Source: Chamaecyparis obtusa
Lineage: Eukaryota > Streptophyta > Pinopsida > Cupressales > Cupressaceae
Assembly: GCA_027943335.1 (NCBI GenBank)
Contig: BSBK01005146.1
Location: 588,001-652,000, forward strand
DNA: 64,000 nt
Reading direction: 5' to 3'
Below, piece after piece: positions 22,126 to 34,324 of this stretch. Every line of letters begins with the position of its first letter. The first letter of the stretch is position 1. A program made the translations under genes and the position numbers. Under the pieces are notes generated by a model that ran no database searches, was not told where the DNA came from, and saw only the letters and a program-made list of their open reading frames with translations.

Positions 22126-24513
22126 CTCATCGAATCATCATGAGGATGGTTGATTGGATTTGTAGCGGGATTCTTCATCTTCCCTGTTGTTTTCATCTCA
22201 TTTGGAACTCTCTCCACTTATTTCTCTCATTTCTTGGTTTCAAGCTTTTGGACTGAGGTAGGGTTCCTTTCATTTCATTTATTTTTCTTTGTTTTAATGT
22301 TTTCTTTCGATTGCTAAATGGTTGGAGGTTGAGAACTAGTGTTCCCCTCTATTTTCATGCAATTCGATAACCCGATTGGACAGGTATAAATATTTATATG
22401 TTTTTGGGATTTAAAATATAAGTTTTTGGCCTTGTTATGCTGTCAATTTTTTCACATATGCTTGAAATGGGTTTTTTATTAGATTTTTGGAATTTTTATT
22501 TTATTTTGAAAATGGGTTCTTGATTTCATCAAATTATGAGATGTTTGATTTTTGGGCATTTTTCCTTACCCTCATTTTGTGTGCCACCCAAATTTTAGTT
22601 GGAATTCCATGGCATGAATTTGGTGTTACAAGTAGTGGTTTTTGTTGCACCAAAATATCAACCTATTAATGCCCGATACAACCACTAGACTTATAGAAGA
22701 CACAGGAGGTGATTAAGCCATGTCGCGAACCCCACGAGGGACATTGGCCAACTGCCAATAATCCCCCTCCCAGCGTCACTTGCCATGGCCTGCATGGATT
22801 CAAACCTATGACCAAGATCTGATACCACTTATTATAAGTAGCAGTTGTCTTTACACCAAAAGATCAATTTGTTAATACCCGATACAACCACTAGACTTAT
22901 AGAAGACACATGAGGCAGTTAAGCCACGTCACAAACCCCACGAGGACACTGACCCATTGCCAACATTTGGATGATGGAAATGGATTTTTATCCATGTTTC
23001 CATTCATCTCATGTTCTTACTTTATGGCTTCTATATTTTTAGGTGAATCCGTACTCTTGATAAAGTGCCTAGCTAAGTGTATTTTTATACTTGGTTCTTT
23101 GATTGCATTTCTTGAATCCAACCCTTGCATATTATTATATCATTGTTTTAAGTTGTGTTGGTTGTGCTCACCCACATGCACATGAGAATGCCTATGGAGG
23201 TATCTTGTGAGACCCAAACTCTTGGATTTAGGCCAGTTGAGTGTTTTTTCACTTGGGGGTTTGGAACTTGCATTGCCTTATAGCACTTGTCCTATGATGA
23301 GAAGAGTATGTAGGGTAGCGGGGTGGAGCGATCTCTCATGGTTATCCCAAACCAAAAGTGTTAGAAAAATTAATGTGAGGAGGTTCAAAAAAAGTGACAA
23401 CCAAATTAAATACATGGGTAATAAAACTTAATACAAGATAAGTGATCTACATACCTGTACGATCGTCGAGCATCCCAAGGGAGCCAATGCAAGGGTGTGT
23501 TGTCTGTATGGTCATCATTATTCTATGAAGGTTGGTGCAAGGACATAGTATGAGGCCTCCTGAGGGATTTGAGTTACCATACCCACATATAGCTTGGACT
23601 AGTATGAGACAAGCGAGTATGCTCCACTAGAGTCCCTACATAGTTATCCTATAGAGTTTCCTAAGTAAGTGACTCAAAGTACTACATTCTATTCATGATC
23701 ATATGTGTTCTTGATTCTTTCATTACTTTTCATGTGTGGAGACCTTTTGTGTGTGTGTCTTTTGTGACTATGGTTGGGTCATTATCACCATGAGCACAAT
23801 GGGGTGGGCCTACGAGTTCCATGTGGTTGGGAGGTGTTTCTAACCTATATCACTACCGAGGATCAAAGAACATGGATGGTCTTATTGCACTTGAAGGACT
23901 TGGGATTGTTCACCTCTCCCTCTCTAATTCTCTTTTTTTTTGTACATATTTTATAGGGATGATGTTTACTCTCTTAGTTTGATTAGAATGTGGATGTATG
24001 ATGTTAGATGATCTAGATTCCTTCTTGGATGTTGTATTTATGTTTTTATGCAATTGAGTATCTCTATACTAGATCTTTCCATATTTGAGTACCCTTTGGG
24101 AGATGTAGCTTACCAAGTCAAAACATATTAGTTAATGATCACTTTGGTAAAAATGTAAATATGGATCTATGTAGTCTATGAGGATAAATTAGTAAATGAA
24201 ATTGTATGAATAACCATGGTATGAATTGTACTTTGGGATTAAAAAGAACATCATTATGGAAATGTACATTATAATAACTTGGATGAACCTTTGCATGTTA
24301 ATCTCTTAAAATTAGCAATCTATTAAATGTATGTAACCGTCCCATGAGGTCAATAATTACTTGGGAATCTTTGGTGGTGTTGTAAGGCATCCACTTGCAT
24401 TATGTTATGTGTGTTATTGCTTATGGTTTCAATGTTATAACCTTTCTTTAATAAAAAATATGTTAGTGCTTGATTGATCCTTATGTCCAAGGATTCCCAT
24501 GTGGGGCATTACA
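22126..24513 (+). repeat. Element C 3' LTR, right part
   Basis: The chromovirus LTR continues after the element B target duplication and ends GGGGCATTACA at 24513. A candidate TATA box (gtataaata) lies near 22386. A TRIM occupies 22624-22965. No coding region is seen. The 5-bp duplication of C cannot be checked because its 5' end is missing. Confidence 0.65.
22624..22965 (-). mobile_element. TRIM element (terminal-repeat retrotransposon in miniature), 342 bp
   Basis: Direct repeats of 137 bp (22624-22760) and 136 bp (22830-22965) flank a 69-bp interior. On the minus strand TGGTATCAGATC (22827-22816), close to the initiator-tRNA-Met priming site, lies 2 bp from one repeat. A purine tract GGGAGGGGGAT (22771-22761) abuts the other. 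The element starts TG and ends CA, with exact tttgg duplications at 22619-22623 and 22966-22970. These are all the hallmarks of a TRIM. It has no coding capacity and depends on another element's enzymes. Confidence 0.88.
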
Positions 24514-25022
24514 ATATGCATGAGGACATGAGGTTATATTGTAAAGAGATAAGTTTTTGGTTTCTTAAATTGTTTCAGCATTGAGGAAAGTGCATATGTT
24601 TGTTTTAAAGGATTTATAGGTTGGATTAAAGATTAATGACTCAAAAATCAAAACTTAAAGGATCTCAATTCATTGATATTGAATTGAATCTCAAAAATGT
24701 CTTATTTACTGATAAAAAACTTAGCAAAATATGCAATTAGTAGAAGTGATCAAATGGTGATGGAGGATAACTTTGTAAATTTTAAAATTATTAATTTATT
24801 ATATTATGAAGAGATGATCTTTTGATTTCTTAAATTGTTCTAACAATACAAAAATTAATTAGTTGACAACCTCTTCTATGTGAGAAACCTATGATTAGGA
24901 AAGTCTCACGCCATAATTTAGTGGAAATTTGTGTCATCTCTGTTTAATTTCTCTTATGTTGTGTTCCAAGTATTTAGACTTCATAATAAAACCACCTCAT
25001 CTAACTCCCTATCCATTGATAG
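24514..25022. other. Unassigned spacer with a diverged direct repeat
   Basis: About 500 bp of AT-rich DNA separates elements C and D. A diverged direct repeat of about 45-50 bp (24533-24583 and 24797-24842, sharing gatttcttaaattgtt-like sequence) is the only structure I see. There is no gene. Confidence 0.4.
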
Positions 25023-26463
25023 TGTTTAGGTGGAAAATGGGTCCTAATGAATTTAACAATGTAGACTATGCGAGATGTATTCATTAATTAACCATTCCAC
25101 ACTAACATTCAAAATACAAGAGAAAGAGGGGCTTCTAGGCATAACTCTCAATATAACCTAAGTTAGATTAGCAAAACCAATAAGATGAGGGGATTCTAAT
25201 GATAAACCCAAATTATACAAGGAATTACACAAGAAATTCCACTTTCATGCAATGTAAGATTTGATTAAGATTGTATACATGCACTTGTAAAACTGAACTA
25301 ATTAATTTAGCAAGATAAGCAATAGAGATCTAGGTGCTAAACATAAGCAATCCATCCAATTAAGATATGAAAATAGATCTAAGCTAAGATATGAAATAGA
25401 TAATGAGGTACACACCTTGAAGCATGAAGAGGAATATGTTTTTCTACTCTATCAACTATTGTTCTAGACATGTAGCTAAATTTTTGACTACAGATCTGTG
25501 ATCACGGCTAAAAACCCAAAAAATGTTGAAAATATCAGACTTCCAGGAATAGGTTGACCATGTCACCATGTTTTGGAATAGGTTGAATGAGTCAACATGT
25601 TCTAGAGTCACTTTTATGAAGTCAACCCATATTTTTCTGATAGATCCTTGTCTGCAACTTCCAAATCTGTACCTACAATTTTGAGACCTTGCTCCTGCAC
25701 ATAAAAAACTAGGTTTTGGGGTTGGGGTGATTAAGGGATTGCCTTGGTCAAGCCCTAGATTGAGGAATCAACCTTGAATTTAAATGTAAATATGTAAATA
25801 AAATAAGACAAATTTAAATATTCACCTTGCTTGAAGAAAACCTTGTCAATAAGGATTTTGTTGTGTTTGTATGTTGATCTTGAACTTGGAATGGAGGAAA
25901 TCTCCACAAATGCTATGGATCTACCAAAATAACATCATGGGTCATGGATGTAAGTGCACATCAAATGAATATTATAATGGATCCATCAATGTAGATCTCC
26001 TCCCTTGATGGCCAACAATATGCTAGATCTTGAAGAGGAAAGATGCCCACAAAGGATCCTTGAATCTTTGAAGACTTGAACTCTTGAATTCCTGAATGCT
26101 TGAATTCTTGAATGCTTGAAAATTATATTTATATCATGAATGTGTCTCCTTTCTTTCTTCTTCTTGCTTTTGTGCTTGAAAAATGAGGTACCTAGATTTT
26201 CTTTTATACTAGTTTCCAGATAAAAAAGACAACATCGGGCTCGAGGCTCAAACCCCTAAGGAATAGGTTGACCTGTTCCAGGGTTGGCACATAGGGAGCC
26301 ATCCCTAAGGTCTCAAATATTGCATAGATGAAAAAGGGGGAAACATGGATGAATGAGAGAAAAAGGGGAATTGAGCACAAATCCATCCATGGTCCAAAAA
26401 TTTGATAAAGGATGGGACCTAAAAGTTCTTAAATGAGGAGTGCATCCATTTTAGGATAGTACA
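25023..26463 (-). repeat. Element D 3' LTR (left)
   Basis: It is 1,441 bp long and pairs with 30310-31781. On the minus strand it begins TGTACTATCC just after the polypurine tract, and it has a TATA-like ctagtataaaag (about 26201-26212). Confidence 0.85.
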
Positions 26464-26482
26464 TTTAACCCCCACTTTATTA
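26464..26482 (-). other. Polypurine tract of element D
   Basis: On the minus strand ataaagtgggggttaa directly precedes the LTR start. The matching tract in element E is taaagtgggggctaaa (34148-34163). Confidence 0.75.
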
Positions 26483-26730
26483 GGACTATGAGTTGCCTCA
26501 AACTCATGGTAAAGTAGATCAAAAAGAAAGATTGATCTTATCATGGATAAGGAGATGAAGAAATCATCAAGCCCCTAAGATACTTGAGTCTTCATCACAT
26601 CCAAAGCTAAAAAATATGAGAGAAGTCACTAACAAGAAAGTGTAGCCAACTTTCCCAATAAGGTTTGTGTTCCTTATTGTGAACTACATGAAAAAAAGAA
26701 GAAAAAGGGGTGCAACAAAAGATGGAATTG

Positions 26731-26818
26731 AATGGTCTAGCAAGTGTGTGTGGCATGCTTGTCAACCCATCAAAAATGGTCTAGCAAGTGTGTGTGGCAT
26801 GCTAGTCAACTCATCAAA
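26731..26818. repeat. 44-bp tandem duplication in element D
   Basis: aatggtctagcaagtgtgtg and the following bases up to catcaaa occur twice in a row, 26731-26774 and 26775-26818, with about two differences. It is a recent local duplication in the non-coding 3' part of D. Confidence 0.85.
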
Positions 26819-27700
26819 GGATTCAAATTCAAGGGAACTCTATGTCCCAAAAAGAAGAATTGAAAGATGATCCAGGCATAAGGATGTGTGTGTCATTAAG
26901 GGATCAAAAGGTGATTAGGCTTCCCAGATTGTCAATAGCCCCAAGAAGGATAAAAAAATGATCGAGCCTCCTGGACCATCAGTAATCCAAAAGAGCAAAG
27001 AGCCCCCATGAACTGTCAATAGTTCGATAGAGGAGACAAAACTGCCAATGTGCGTGTGTGCAAAAAAGTGAGCTGAGTGTATGCCCCCATGTTAAAGTGA
27101 TTGAAAATGCATCAATAGGAAAAATGACTTTACATAAGTGTACATGCATCCATGGAGAAAATTTGCACTATGAAATGCCCCTAGGAGAGAACATTCCAAG
27201 GGAAATGAACACATAACAAAAGAGAGGACATGAAGGGATCCACTAGCTTTGGGGTCAGTATGAGCATATGATAATATGTAATATTATATCAAGTATGAAA
27301 TGTCACCATTCCCTAAGGGAAGTAGAACTACAAAAAAATGGAGGAAAAAAACTTAAGATTTATGAAGAAGAGTCTTTTTGGGCCAGCAACACAGAGACCA
27401 AAAAGAATTGGTGCTACTATGTCACAAACATCAAAGTAGACTACACAAGGGAAGAATTATGAATAATAGCACATATACAACACAAAATGTAACAAAAAAA
27501 TAGTAGGAGAGAGATACAAATAGAATAATCACAAAACATGTTCAACTACTTTATCATCTTGTGCCAATAGAGTAGTCATGAATCATCTAAAGCAATCTAG
27601 ATAAAACATATAACAAAAAGCACAACATGGGGAAAACACAACACAAACACTCAAAGACCACCATGATAGAGAAGTCCACATAAAGCATGACACATGCCTC
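26819..27700. other. Element D non-coding 3' interior
   Basis: Between the short duplication and the end of the coding frame I see no gene, only purine-rich DNA with short open stretches on both strands. Confidence 0.5.
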
Positions 27701-30093
27701 CCCCCATCTTGGTCTGAAATGTTAGGGAAGGGTGAGTAGCTCGTAAGAGGAACAACATCCAACACAGTAGGAAACACCACCAGATGAAAGCAAGGACTCT
27801 GGTGGGAGTCATTGTGCTCTTCACTAGGAGTGATTGTAAGCTGCATAGAAATCATGTTAGGAAAATCATAATCCATATCAATATTCTCATATTAATCATA
27901 ACTTATATGTGCATTAGAATCATCATCAAGAGTATCTTCCATATCAAGATTAATAGAATCTAAAATATGAATAGAATCATCTTGTTTATCCTTTTTCAGG
28001 TTGTTATTTTGATTAACTTCCTTTAAGGACTCAAGCATGGTTGATCAAAGGAAGGAAAATTTTGAGAGGAATATATAGTGTGAGAAGAAAAGGCACATTA
28101 GAATCATCAGCAAGAGTATCTTCCATATCAAGATTAATAGAATCTAAAATACGAATAGAATCATCTTGTTTATCCTTTTTTAGGTTGTTATTTTGATTAA
28201 CTTCCTTTAAAGACTCAAGCATGGTTGATCAAAGGAAGGAAAAGGTTGAGAGGAATATATAGTGTGAGAAGAAAGGGCACGAGCCTTATCCTTAGCTTGA
28301 TAGTTTTTGTGATGTTGATGAGCATGTTGGTTACTAATGGTTTTATGAGATAAACTTGAAGGATTAGATTCCACAATCATAGGTTCTTGGGAGGGAACGA
28401 CTACGAGTTGAGGAATGATAGGTGGAGGAATAGGTTGAGTAGGTAAGATAGATGTAGGAATAGCATCCTTAGGAAGAATAAGCTCAAGAACCTTTTCTAC
28501 CTTGTATAGCTGATAGGATCGAAATAGATGATTAGGATGATTAGGTGGTTTTTGAGGAAGAGGTGGCCAAAAGAAATCTATATCAGCACAACCTTGAGGA
28601 TGTGAAGTTTTGTAAAGGAAATGATTAATAGTGATAACTTATCATTTATGGGGAAAATTTATGCACTTATGAATAGGAGAGGCTATAGCTTGCATGGAGG
28701 AAAGCCACATAATGCCAAGCTTAACCTAAAATTGGTCTGAAGTAGGAATGACAACAAAGGTAGTGTAAACAACCTTACCAACAATAGTGATAGGAAGATT
28801 AATAGAACCTTGAGGGAAATAAAGAAAACCATTACAAGTTTGAATCCAAACACTAGATGTATCATAGGTATCCTTATGCAATCCTTTACTAAAAAGATGT
28901 TCTTCAGTGATAACATTCATGGAGGAAGAGTGATCAATCAAAATAACATGCGAAGGGATATGAGCAACCCTATAAATAATGTAAAGAGGACCATTAGGTT
29001 CTTTATACATATCAGAGTCATCAAAGGTGATAAGAGATGAAGGTTTAGGCAAAGGTTGTGGTTGAGACTCAGCATGATTAAAAACATGATTAGCTTCTTC
29101 TACCTTATCATCATAACTAATGTTGGTAACCAAAGAAGAAGGTTGATTAATGACATTTGTTGAATGTGAAGTCAAAGGATTGGTGTAAATTTGCCAATTA
29201 TGGTTAGGAGGTGCTACAGACTTATTTGTACTATTAACCTTAGCATTAATAGATATAACATTGGAATCAATAAGGTCTTAAATAGCATTCTTCAAAGTAT
29301 AACACCTTTGAGTAGTATGACCAGGCTGACGATGGTATTGACAAAAATTATTTTGATCAAATGGCATAGGCATTAGTTTGCTAGTGTCAATAGGACGGAT
29401 AGGAGGAAGTTTAAGGATGTTAGCATTAATTAACTTTGTCATCACTATAGGAAAAGGTTCAAATAGAGAAGTCTACTTACAATTAGGATGATACATAGAG
29501 GAAAAAGTAGTCATACCTTTGGATGTAGAAGCCACTTGATCATCAACTATGTTTGGTGACTTGTGAATCTTTATGTAGTTGTTATGATCAGAGAACTTAT
29601 AAGTAGGAATACTAGGAATTGTAGTAGAAATTGGGATAGAAGGTTCAATGATTGTGGAAGGAGTGTATCCTAACTCTTGAGTACATTCCATCAAAGGCTT
29701 AGCATGAGTATTAATAAGGTGTGAGATACCACACAAAATGGATATGTTATTGTCATCATGAGTAATAAGCTTCTTAATATTCTCAATAACAACAACACTA
29801 TTGGGATTTGGATTCTCTTGTACAATCCAATTTTCCAATTTATAAAACTCATGAGAGATCTTATCAACTTGGGAAGGAGGAATTCATAAGGCTTCATCTT
29901 CATCATGGGAGGAATTAGAATAATTATGCTCCATTATGAGATTGAGATCTTGAGGAAAAAAATGATTATCATCATGGGTCCTAGGAAGGAAAGAGGAATC
30001 ATAGTCAAAAGAGCCCATGAGTCTACAAATTATCCTAATAGGAATGCTAGAGGTTGGACTTAGTGTAATAAAGCTCATAAAAGAGGAGCTCAA
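27700..30093 (-). pseudogene. Element D gag-protease polyprotein
   Basis: The minus strand from 30093 to about 28726 reads in one frame with a few stops (TGA near 29882, TAG at 29473, TAA near 29280, TAG at 28726). The gag part includes EFYKLENWIVQENPNP (29840-29800). A C-x2-H-x4-H-x4-C knuckle (CQYHRQPGHTTQRC) lies near 29343-29302. The protease-like part has LIDHSSSMNVITEE (about 28945-28905), where the usual D-T/S-G triad reads D-H-S, so it is probably inactive. The tail includes an acidic segment affected by a 184-bp tandem duplication. No RT follows. Gag family membership is sure at the Ty3/gypsy level only. Confidence 0.7.
27912..28279. repeat. 184-bp tandem duplication within the element D coding tail
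   Basis: 27912-28095 and 28096-28279 are near-identical consecutive copies with only a handful of differences. The unit is not a multiple of three, so the second copy falls in a different frame and disrupts the C-terminus. Confidence 0.9.
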
Positions 30094-30292
30094 AAAAGGA
30101 AACTCTAATAAGATCTAACATAATTATCAATGTAATAAAGATAATAACAAGAGAGATATAACCATACAAGTATAGCTAAATATAACTCCAAAATAAAAAA
30201 AAGTGAAGATGTGTCAATTTCACCAAAAGAAATGAAACAAATAATGCAAAAAGGGAAAACAAGGGATCTAACTCCAAGAAAGAGGTATAAGA

Positions 30293-30309
30293 CATCGATT
30301 TCACCAAAA
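30293..30309 (-). other. Putative primer-binding site of element D
   Basis: Read on the minus strand from the LTR edge the sequence is TTTTGGTGAAATCGATG. Element E has TTTTGGTGAACCCAACT at the same place. The shared TGG supports a priming site, but I do not recognise the tRNA. Confidence 0.45.
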
Positions 30310-31781
30310 TGTTTAAGGGTAAAATGGTGTTGATGAATTTAGTAATGTAAACTATGTGATATGTATTCATTAATTAACCATTTCCACACTAACATTTAAA
30401 ATACAAGAGAAAGAGGGGCTTCCAAGCATAACTCTCAATATAATCTAAGTTAGATTAGAAAAGCCCAAGAAGATGAGGGGATGCTAATGCTAAACCCAAA
30501 TTATACTAAGGAAGTACACAAGCAAGTCCTCTTTCATGCAATGCAAGATTTGATTAAGGTTGTATAACTTGTAAAATTGAACTAATTGATTTAGCAAGAT
30601 AAATAATAGAGATCTAGGTGGTAAACGTAATCAATCAGTCTAATTAAGATATGAAAATAGATCTAAGATAAGATATGAAATAGATAATGAGGTACTCACC
30701 TTGAAGTATGAAGAGGAATATGTTTTTCTGCTCTGAAAACTATTGTTCTGTAAATGTAGCTAAATTTATGACTGTAGATTTGTGATCATGATTGAAAACC
30801 TAGAAAATACTAAAAATCTCAGTCTGCCAAAAATAGGTCGACCATGTCACCATGTTTCAGAATAGGTCGACCAAGTCAATGTGTTCTAGAGGCACTTTTA
30901 TAAAGTTGACCCAGATTTTTTTGATAGATCTATGTCTGCAACTTCCAGATATGTACCTACAATTTTGAGATCCTACTCCTGGACAAAAAAAATAGGTTTT
31001 GGGGTTGGGATGGATAATGGATTTCCTTGTTCAAGCCCTATATTGAGGAATCAACCTTGAATTGAAATGTAAATGTGTAAATGAAACAAGACAAATGTAA
31101 ATATTCACCTTGCTTGAAGAAACCCATGTCAATAAGGATTTTGTTTTCTTTGTATGTTGATCTTCAACTTGCAATGTAGGAAATCTCCATAAATGCTTTG
31201 GATCTACAAAAATAACTTCATGAAGCCATGGGTGTAAGTGTTCATAAAATGAAGAAGATAATGGATGCCTCAATGTAGATCTCCTCCCTTAATGACCAAT
31301 AATATGCTAGATCTTGAAGAAGAAAGATGCCCACAAAGGATCCTTTAATCTTTGAAGACTTGAATGCTTGAATGATTGAACGTGATATTTACATCATGAA
31401 TGTGTCTCTTTTCTTTCTTATTATTTCTTTTGTGCTTGCAAAATGAGGTGCTTAGGCTTCCCTTTATACTAGTTTCCGGGGGGGAAAACAAAGCGAGCCT
31501 ACAAGCTCACCATATTTTGAGAATTAAATCCTTGAGACAACACTGGGATCAAGTCTCAAAAACCATAGGGAATGGGTCAACCTGGTCAACCTATTCCATG
31601 GTTGGGCCACAGAGAGCCAGCCTTGAGGTCTCAGAGATTGCATAGATGAAAAAGGGAGAAACAAGTCTAAACGTGAGAAAAAGGGGATCTAAGCATGAAT
31701 CCATCCATGGTCCAAAAAGTTGATAAAGGATGAGAGATAAAAGGTCTTAAATGAGGAGTGCATCCTTTTTAAGATAGTACA
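30310..31781 (-). repeat. Element D 5' LTR (right)
   Basis: It is 1,472 bp long and collinear with 25023-26463. A TATA-like ctagtataaagg lies on the minus strand near 31470. Confidence 0.85.
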
Positions 31782-31786
31782 AATAG

Positions 31787-32082
31787 AAGGAAAATAATGC
31801 TTCTGCACAACATAAGTACAATAGTGGAAGAACATTAATTAAAACTAGACTACTTCCAATTCCATGAAAAGAGGGCATATAAATAGCTTGATGCATCATA
31901 AGATTATTCACTTTCATTCCCATATCAAACAAGCTATATAAAGAAATAATAGTAACTTTACTATCCTTACTTTTATTAAACTTGCTCACTAGTGACCACA
32001 ACCTTTGTCTAGATGAGGAAGGAAGCTTAGTAAGCCATTCTAGGAAGACCCTTATGGATTGGGTGGACTTAAAATGCTTCAT
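31787..32082 (-). CDS. Unrecognised ORF fragment between elements D and E
   Basis: About 99 codons of open frame precede the D insertion point on the minus strand, and the frame then runs a few codons into the D LTR. The product has KLPSSSRQRLWSLVSKFNKS and a MHQAIYMPSFHGIG stretch, and looks protein-like rather than random. A second open stretch in another frame (about 32236-32385, minus) ends IRKPPIGE and contains SLYGVMSNDPLINNHI. Both may be pieces of one broken gene or of an older element. I do not recognise the family. Confidence 0.35.
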
Positions 32083-32669
32083 GGATTTTCTCTAGTCGTT
32101 ACTTGAGGAAAAATAAAATTATGAAAGACATTCTAGAGAGATGAATTATCATAAAAAATTTAAATTTCTCCAATAAAAGTTTTGAAAGAAAATTCCAAGC
32201 AATGTTCATAGCTATTACCCTATTCCCCAATAGGTGGCTTCCTTATCCCAAACTCTTTATTGGCCATTTCTAATAAATATGAAATGTGATTATTGATCAA
32301 GGGGTCATTAGACATAACACCATAAAGAGATGTCATATTGAGGAAAGAAATGAAATCAATATAGAGTATGCACAAAGTGGAATTATTGAAAAGGCCTTAA
32401 ATGTTTGTAAATAAATGCAATTTGAATGAATAGAAGCTAAATCCATGCTGAAAAGAAATCTTTTGGTACAAAATATTGACTTGCATAAAGAGTAATAAAA
32501 TGAAGAATTTTGTTAGATATTGTAGTTGGAAATTCTCTCATGCAAAATGGTGAAGCATGTACATTGCATGATAACTATTTGACATAATGCTTCAAAGGCA
32601 CATAGTCACACAGAATACAATGAGAGCCTTGAAACTGGTTATTTACATGTCTCAAAGCATATTAGTTCT
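32083..32669. other. Spacer left of element E
   Basis: Apart from the open stretch at about 32236-32385 (minus), this AT-rich interval shows no structure I can name. Confidence 0.4.
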
Positions 32670-34147
32670 TGTAGAGTGGGAAAAAGGAAGTAACACAAAT
32701 AGGTAGATCAATCCTCCTTTTCATATTTGCACATTTGAAAGGAAGATGTCCTAGTAGGCTTAAGAGGAGGCTAAAGCTTTGAATGTTATAGTGACCCCTC
32801 ATTGAATATGTAATTAATAAAAATGGAAATGATAAGAAGATGTAATGTAGATGATAAATTAGGCAAGTTACTAAAAAATATAGAAATAAAAGACTGATAT
32901 GGATGATAAAGAGATGAAATGTACATAAACATAAACCAAAAAGCAGATTTGACATATGGTCGAAATGTAGGAAAAAAATGCAAGGTACAAGACGACAATG
33001 GTGATTTGACTAATTTTTTTGAGGATCTTTCTCTAGTGTCCAATCTTTCTAGATCTTGTTTGATAGCTTTTTAACTTGTTCCTAAACACAAAAAAGTAGG
33101 GAAGAAGGTTGAATAGAGGGTTTTGATTCAGTCAAACCCCTGTTTAAGAATCAACCTTAAAATAAAATAAAATAAAATAAATTGTGTTGTCATGTAGTAG
33201 AGGCTAGATCTAGAAATGAAGTATATCATACCTTGGCAATGAAAATGCTTCTTTGAATGTGAAAAAATATGTTGATGTAATAGCTTTGACTAAACACAAA
33301 AACCCAAAAGAAAATCATGAAAGAGAAAACCTCATGGAATAGATATTGTAATTCACCAAAATGTTTGGTGGATGAGAAGAGAGAGTAGAATTGAATGAAA
33401 TTAGATGGATGTGGATCTTCTTTCATGATAGAAAACTCCTTTACTTAGCCTCTAATGGGGAAAAGATGCTATATCTATGGAAGATAACACTTTGGAAGAC
33501 TGAAAATAATAAATGCTTGAAGGATCTTGAACTTGCACTTGATAGATTGGATACTTGATTGTTGGAATACTTTGACAATAATGGATGCACTTGATAATAG
33601 GTTTTTTTTATTATGGATTATTCATACCAAAATGAGTGGAGATAGGGTGTTTATATGCATCTCACAACATTTTGGGAGTTTAAAAATTAAGCAGAATGAT
33701 GACAAGATTGGATTTCCTTCCAAAACCCTAGCATAGATCTTTAGGATGAATTTGGGCCACAATCCTTAGGTACAGTATGCCAATAGCATCCTGTGCCTTG
33801 AAGAATGCATCAAGATTTGGTTAGGGTGGCAAGAAAATAGGGTAAATGTGATATTTTTAGGTACAAATTATTCTGAGGTTAGGATAGGGCATGAAGGCCA
33901 CAAATAAGCATATAGGGCCTAGGTGATGAAATGAATTATTGGATTGGAGAAAAAATAAAGGAGCACACTCAAAAAAAAGGGCTAACCTTTATTTTGAACA
34001 AGATTGAAAAGGATAGATTACCCATATTTGAATTTAGGTATCCATTAAGTGTCATATGAGGTCCTACTATAGGAAACACACTAAGGTGGGCATAAAATAA
34101 TCCTTAGATTGTACACAAATTGGGTGATTACTATTTAGGATGGTATA
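32670..34147 (-). repeat. Element E 3' LTR (left)
   Basis: It is 1,478 bp long, starts TGTAGAGTGGG on the plus strand, and ends beside the polypurine tract at 34148. It pairs with 40043-40922. A TATA-like atataaac (minus strand) lies at 33649-33656. Confidence 0.78.
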
Positions 34148-34166
34148 TTTAGCCCCCACTTTAGTG
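34148..34166 (-). other. Polypurine tract of element E
   Basis: The minus strand reads ccactaaagtgggggctaaa directly before the LTR, matching the tract of element D. Confidence 0.72.
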
Positions 34167-34203
34167 GTAGTGTAAAATAAATTCATTCTCATAGTAAAGG
34201 AAT

Positions 34204-34324
<121 letters not shown>

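Larger units (their letters stand above)
25023..31781 (-). mobile_element. Element D: gag-protease LTR retrotransposon without RT, minus orientation
   Basis: LTRs at 25023-26463 and 30310-31781 share sequence throughout, starting TGTTTA and ending GATAGTACA on the plus strand. The polypurine tract sits beside the left LTR and the priming site beside the right one, so the element reads on the minus strand. Flanks are gatag (25018-25022) and aatag (31782-31786), a one-mismatch duplication. The interior of 3.8 kb encodes gag, protease and a short acidic tail but no RT, RNase H or integrase. It resembles TR-GAG-type non-autonomous elements and is related to element E. Confidence 0.83.

Noticed and set aside
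22120..24513. Possible host gene with ORFs of 60-90 codons
   Set aside because: The stretch fits between the element B duplication and a matching LTR end, and the ORFs have no recognisable motif, so an LTR is the simpler reading.
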